A DNA stretch of 64,000 nt from Viridibacillus arenosi. GTDB taxonomy: Bacteria > Bacillota > Bacilli > Bacillales_A > Planococcaceae. The translations under genes were made by a program, and so were the position numbers. Each line of letters begins with the position of its first letter. The stretch's first letter is position 1. Below are positions 62,061 to 64,000 of the stretch, piece after piece. The notes below the pieces were generated by a model. It searched no databases, had not been told where the DNA came from, and saw only the letters and a list, made by a program, of their open reading frames with translations. Where the stretch lies: assembly GCF_001955655.1 (NCBI RefSeq), contig NZ_MSPW01000007.1, positions 62,001 through 126,000 on the forward strand. Direction: 5' to 3'.

Positions 62061-63581
62061 ATGATTTATGCTAATCCTAATACTGAAGGTGCTTTAGTCA
62101 ACTTTAAAGGGCAATATGAAAACTTTATTGGAGGCGAATGGGTAGCACCAGTTAATGGTCAATATTTTGAAAACGTATCACCAGTAACAGGGCAAGTGTT
62201 TACAAAAGTAGCACGCTCAACTGCTGAAGATATTGAACTTGCATTAGACGCAGCACATGCAGCAAAAGATAGTTGGGGGACTACTTCTGTTACTGAACGT
62301 GCGCGTATCTTAAATAAAATCGCTGATCGCATAGAAGAAAACCTCGAACTTTTAGCTGTAGCTGAGAGTTGGGATAATGGTAAGGCAGTACGTGAAACGT
62401 TAAATGCTGATTTACCATTGGCGATTGATCACTTCAGATATTTCGCTGGTGCTATCCGAGCTCAAGAAGGTTCAATTAGTCAAATTGATAATGATACTGT
62501 AGCATATCATTTCCATGAGCCAATCGGTGTTGTTGGACAAATTATCCCTTGGAATTTCCCTATACTAATGGGTGTTTGGAAAATGGCTCCAGCATTAGCG
62601 GCAGGAAACTGTATCGTTTTAAAACCAGCTGAGCAAACACCAACATCAATCCTTGTATTATTAGAGTTAATCCAAGATCTATTACCAGCAGGCGTATTAA
62701 ACGTTGTTAATGGATTTGGTCTAGAAGCAGGTAAACCACTTGCTACAAGTACAAGAATTGGTAAAATTGCTTTTACTGGTGAAACAACGACTGGTCGTTT
62801 AATCATGCAATATGCAACTCAAAATTTAATTCCTGTAACTCTTGAGCTTGGTGGTAAATCACCAAATATCTTCTTTGAAGATGTAATGGATCAAGATGAT
62901 GCATTTTTAGATAAAGCGGTTGAAGGTTTTGTTATGTTTGCCCTAAACCAAGGTGAAGTATGTACATGTCCTTCACGTGCTTTAATCCAAGAATCTATTT
63001 ATGATAGATTCATAGAAAAAGCATTAAAACGCGTTGCTGAGATTAAGATTGGTAATCCTCTTGATACCGATGTCATGATGGGTGCTCAAGCTTCTCAAGA
63101 ACAACTTGAGAAAATCCTTTCATACATTGATATTGGTAAACAAGAAGGTGCAGAGTGCTTAGTCGGTGGCGGACAAAACGAACTTGATGGTGAACTTGCA
63201 ACTGGTTATTACGTGAAACCAACTGTCTTCAAAGGAAATAACAAAATGCGCATTTTCCAAGAAGAAATTTTTGGACCTGTGCTTTCAGTGACAACTTTCA
63301 AAGACAAAGCAGAGGCGCTTGAACTTGCAAATGATACTCTATACGGATTAGGTGCAGGTGTTTGGTCCCGTGATATGAATACAGCTTACCGCATGGGTCG
63401 TGAAATCCAAGCAGGTCGTGTTTGGACAAACACATATCACCAATACCCAGCACATGCTGCATTTGGTGGTTATAAGTTATCTGGTATTGGCCGCGAAAAT
63501 CACAAAATGATGCTAGATCATTACCAACAAACTAAAAACTTACTAGTAAGTTACGCTGAAGGCGCACAAGGGTTCTTCTAA
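62061..63581 (+). CDS. NAD-dependent aldehyde dehydrogenase (AcoD/acetaldehyde type)
   Basis: 506 residues with complete ALDH motifs: [30 protein letters not shown] and TGETTTGR, catalytic Glu in [10 protein letters not shown], catalytic Cys in [12 protein letters not shown], and [10 protein letters not shown]. Closest in style to acetaldehyde dehydrogenase II/AcoD, which is regularly paired with a DUF779 gene as here. Start ATG with AAAGGGGAG upstream. Likely oxidises acetaldehyde from acetoin or ethanol breakdown; catabolite-repressed by the cre-like site. Confidence 0.92.
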   Translation: MIYANPNTEGALVNFKGQYENFIGGEWVAPVNGQYFENVSPVTGQVFTKVARSTAEDIELALDAAHAAKDSWGTTSVTERARILNKIADRIEENLELLAVAESWDNGKAVRETLNADLPLAIDHFRYFAGAIRAQEGSISQIDNDTVAYHFHEPIGVVGQIIPWNFPILMGVWKMAPALAAGNCIVLKPAEQTPTSILVLLELIQDLLPAGVLNVVNGFGLEAGKPLATSTRIGKIAFTGETTTGRLIMQYATQNLIPVTLELGGKSPNIFFEDVMDQDDAFLDKAVEGFVMFALNQGEVCTCPSRALIQESIYDRFIEKALKRVAEIKIGNPLDTDVMMGAQASQEQLEKILSYIDIGKQEGAECLVGGGQNELDGELATGYYVKPTVFKGNNKMRIFQEEIFGPVLSVTTFKDKAEALELANDTLYGLGAGVWSRDMNTAYRMGREIQAGRVWTNTYHQYPAHAAFGGYKLSGIGRENHKMMLDHYQQTKNLLVSYAEGAQGFF

Positions 63582-63599
63582 GAAAGGTGTGTTCAGAGC

Positions 63600-63962
63600 A
63601 TGGTAGTACGTGTTATTGCAACAGATGAGGCGTTAGCGTTAATCGACTTGCTTAAAAGTAAACATGGACCTATCATGTTCCACCAATCAGGTGGATGTTG
63701 TGATGGTTCTTCACCGATGTGCTATGCAGAAGGGGATTTAATCCTAGGGGATGTCGATGTACTTCTTGGTTCAATAGGAGAAGTTCCTTTCTATATGCAC
63801 GAAAGCCAATATGATTATTGGAAGCATACTCAGCTTATTATTGATGTTGTGAATGGGCGTGGAGGCATGTTTTCCCTTGAAGGTGTTGAAGGTAAACGTT
63901 TTTTAACACGTTCGCGTGCGTTTACTGACGAAGAATATATAGAAGTGAAAAAGCTTTTATAA
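63600..63962 (+). CDS. DUF779-family protein
   Basis: 120 residues with the DUF779 core: GPIMFHQSGGCCDGSSPMCYA (paired Cys and a third Cys), DVLLGSIGEVPFYMH and QYDYWKHTQLIIDVVNGRGGMFSLEG. Function unknown, but almost always next to this class of aldehyde dehydrogenase; a metal- or redox-linked accessory role is inferred. Start ATG 18 bp after the dehydrogenase stop, with AAAGGTG ten bases upstream. Confidence 0.88.
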   Translation: MVVRVIATDEALALIDLLKSKHGPIMFHQSGGCCDGSSPMCYAEGDLILGDVDVLLGSIGEVPFYMHESQYDYWKHTQLIIDVVNGRGGMFSLEGVEGKRFLTRSRAFTDEEYIEVKKLL

Positions 63963-63968
63963 AAGAAA

Positions 63969-64000
63969 AGGGTCTCTAGCATTAAGTAGCTAGAGACCCT
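63969..64000 (+). terminator. Terminator of the aldehyde dehydrogenase operon (cut at window end)
   Basis: Perfect 12-bp stem AGGGTCTCTAGC (63969-63980)/GCTAGAGACCCT (63989-64000) with an eight-base loop; the expected T-run lies just outside the window. Confidence 0.75.

Overview
The window is a 64 kb chromosomal stretch from a low-GC, endospore-forming Gram-positive bacterium of the order Bacillales. Support for this includes strong GGAGG-type ribosome binding sites, frequent TTG/GTG starts, a CotH-family protein, a YfhD-like small protein, a GlnK/GlnL-like pair, a lysine riboswitch, an adaA/alkA/adaB set and probable Fur, CcpA and CodY sites. The style is Lysinibacillus/Solibacillus-like (Planococcaceae), but the genus is a guess from gene content. 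I see no rRNA, tRNA, CRISPR array, insertion sequence or prophage. This is mostly ordinary core/accessory chromosome made of compact operons separated by strong intrinsic terminators.

Layout. 1-3 kb (minus): lactate dehydrogenase and a lactate permease cut by the window edge, then a 52-residue YfhD-like protein. 3.3-5 kb: a lone DUF2829/Tad2-like protein, an SDR, and the queuosine-precursor transporter queT behind a structured leader that can sequester its Shine-Dalgarno. 5.6-8 kb: a PsiE-like protein and the DbpA helicase. 8.2-11.6 kb: a Fur-box-controlled heme uptake operon ending in a HugZ/HutZ-like gene. 12-15.5 kb: an ABC exporter with a response regulator and histidine kinase. 15.6-20 kb: tiny minus-strand genes, a phosphotransferase-like gene, a PEP mutase/isocitrate lyase-family gene broken by an amber codon, and an alkylation-repair operon (adaA-alkA-adaB). 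20-26 kb: a CofE-like ligase with a divergent LysR gene, guaC, a small coiled-coil protein and a very acidic YcdB-like protein. 26-29 kb: a lysine riboswitch and the ABC importer it controls. 29-36 kb: LysR/YeiH, then a siderophore ABC operon divergent from a YcgT/IruO-type reductase with probable Fur sites between.

36.6-47 kb is the regulatory and envelope centre: a GlnK/GlnL-like two-component pair (the regulator apparently starts with CTG) followed by a glutamate/dicarboxylate symporter with a 10-bp-period direct repeat in front. Next comes a second two-component pair followed by a PrsA-like foldase, a VTC-type polyphosphate polymerase domain protein, a DUF4956 membrane protein and a CotH-type kinase. 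The VTC-DUF4956-CotH run is the best candidate for an under-described system. 47.7-54.6 kb: methyltransferase, SDR-MarR, photolyase, a small membrane protein, and a TetR regulator divergent from an MMPL transporter. 54.9-59.6 kb: a complete branched-chain amino acid ABC operon with a candidate CodY box. 59.7-64 kb: two poorly known proteins, an RluF-type pseudouridine synthase, and an aldehyde dehydrogenase-DUF779 pair behind a cre-like site.

Taken together the region is rich in nutrient acquisition (heme, siderophore iron, lysine, branched-chain amino acids, queuosine precursor, lactate, glutamate/dicarboxylate) and in envelope sensing. Several transporter substrates can be narrowed by the cis-elements in front of them. 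All functional calls are from reading the sequence and family knowledge; no database search was run.
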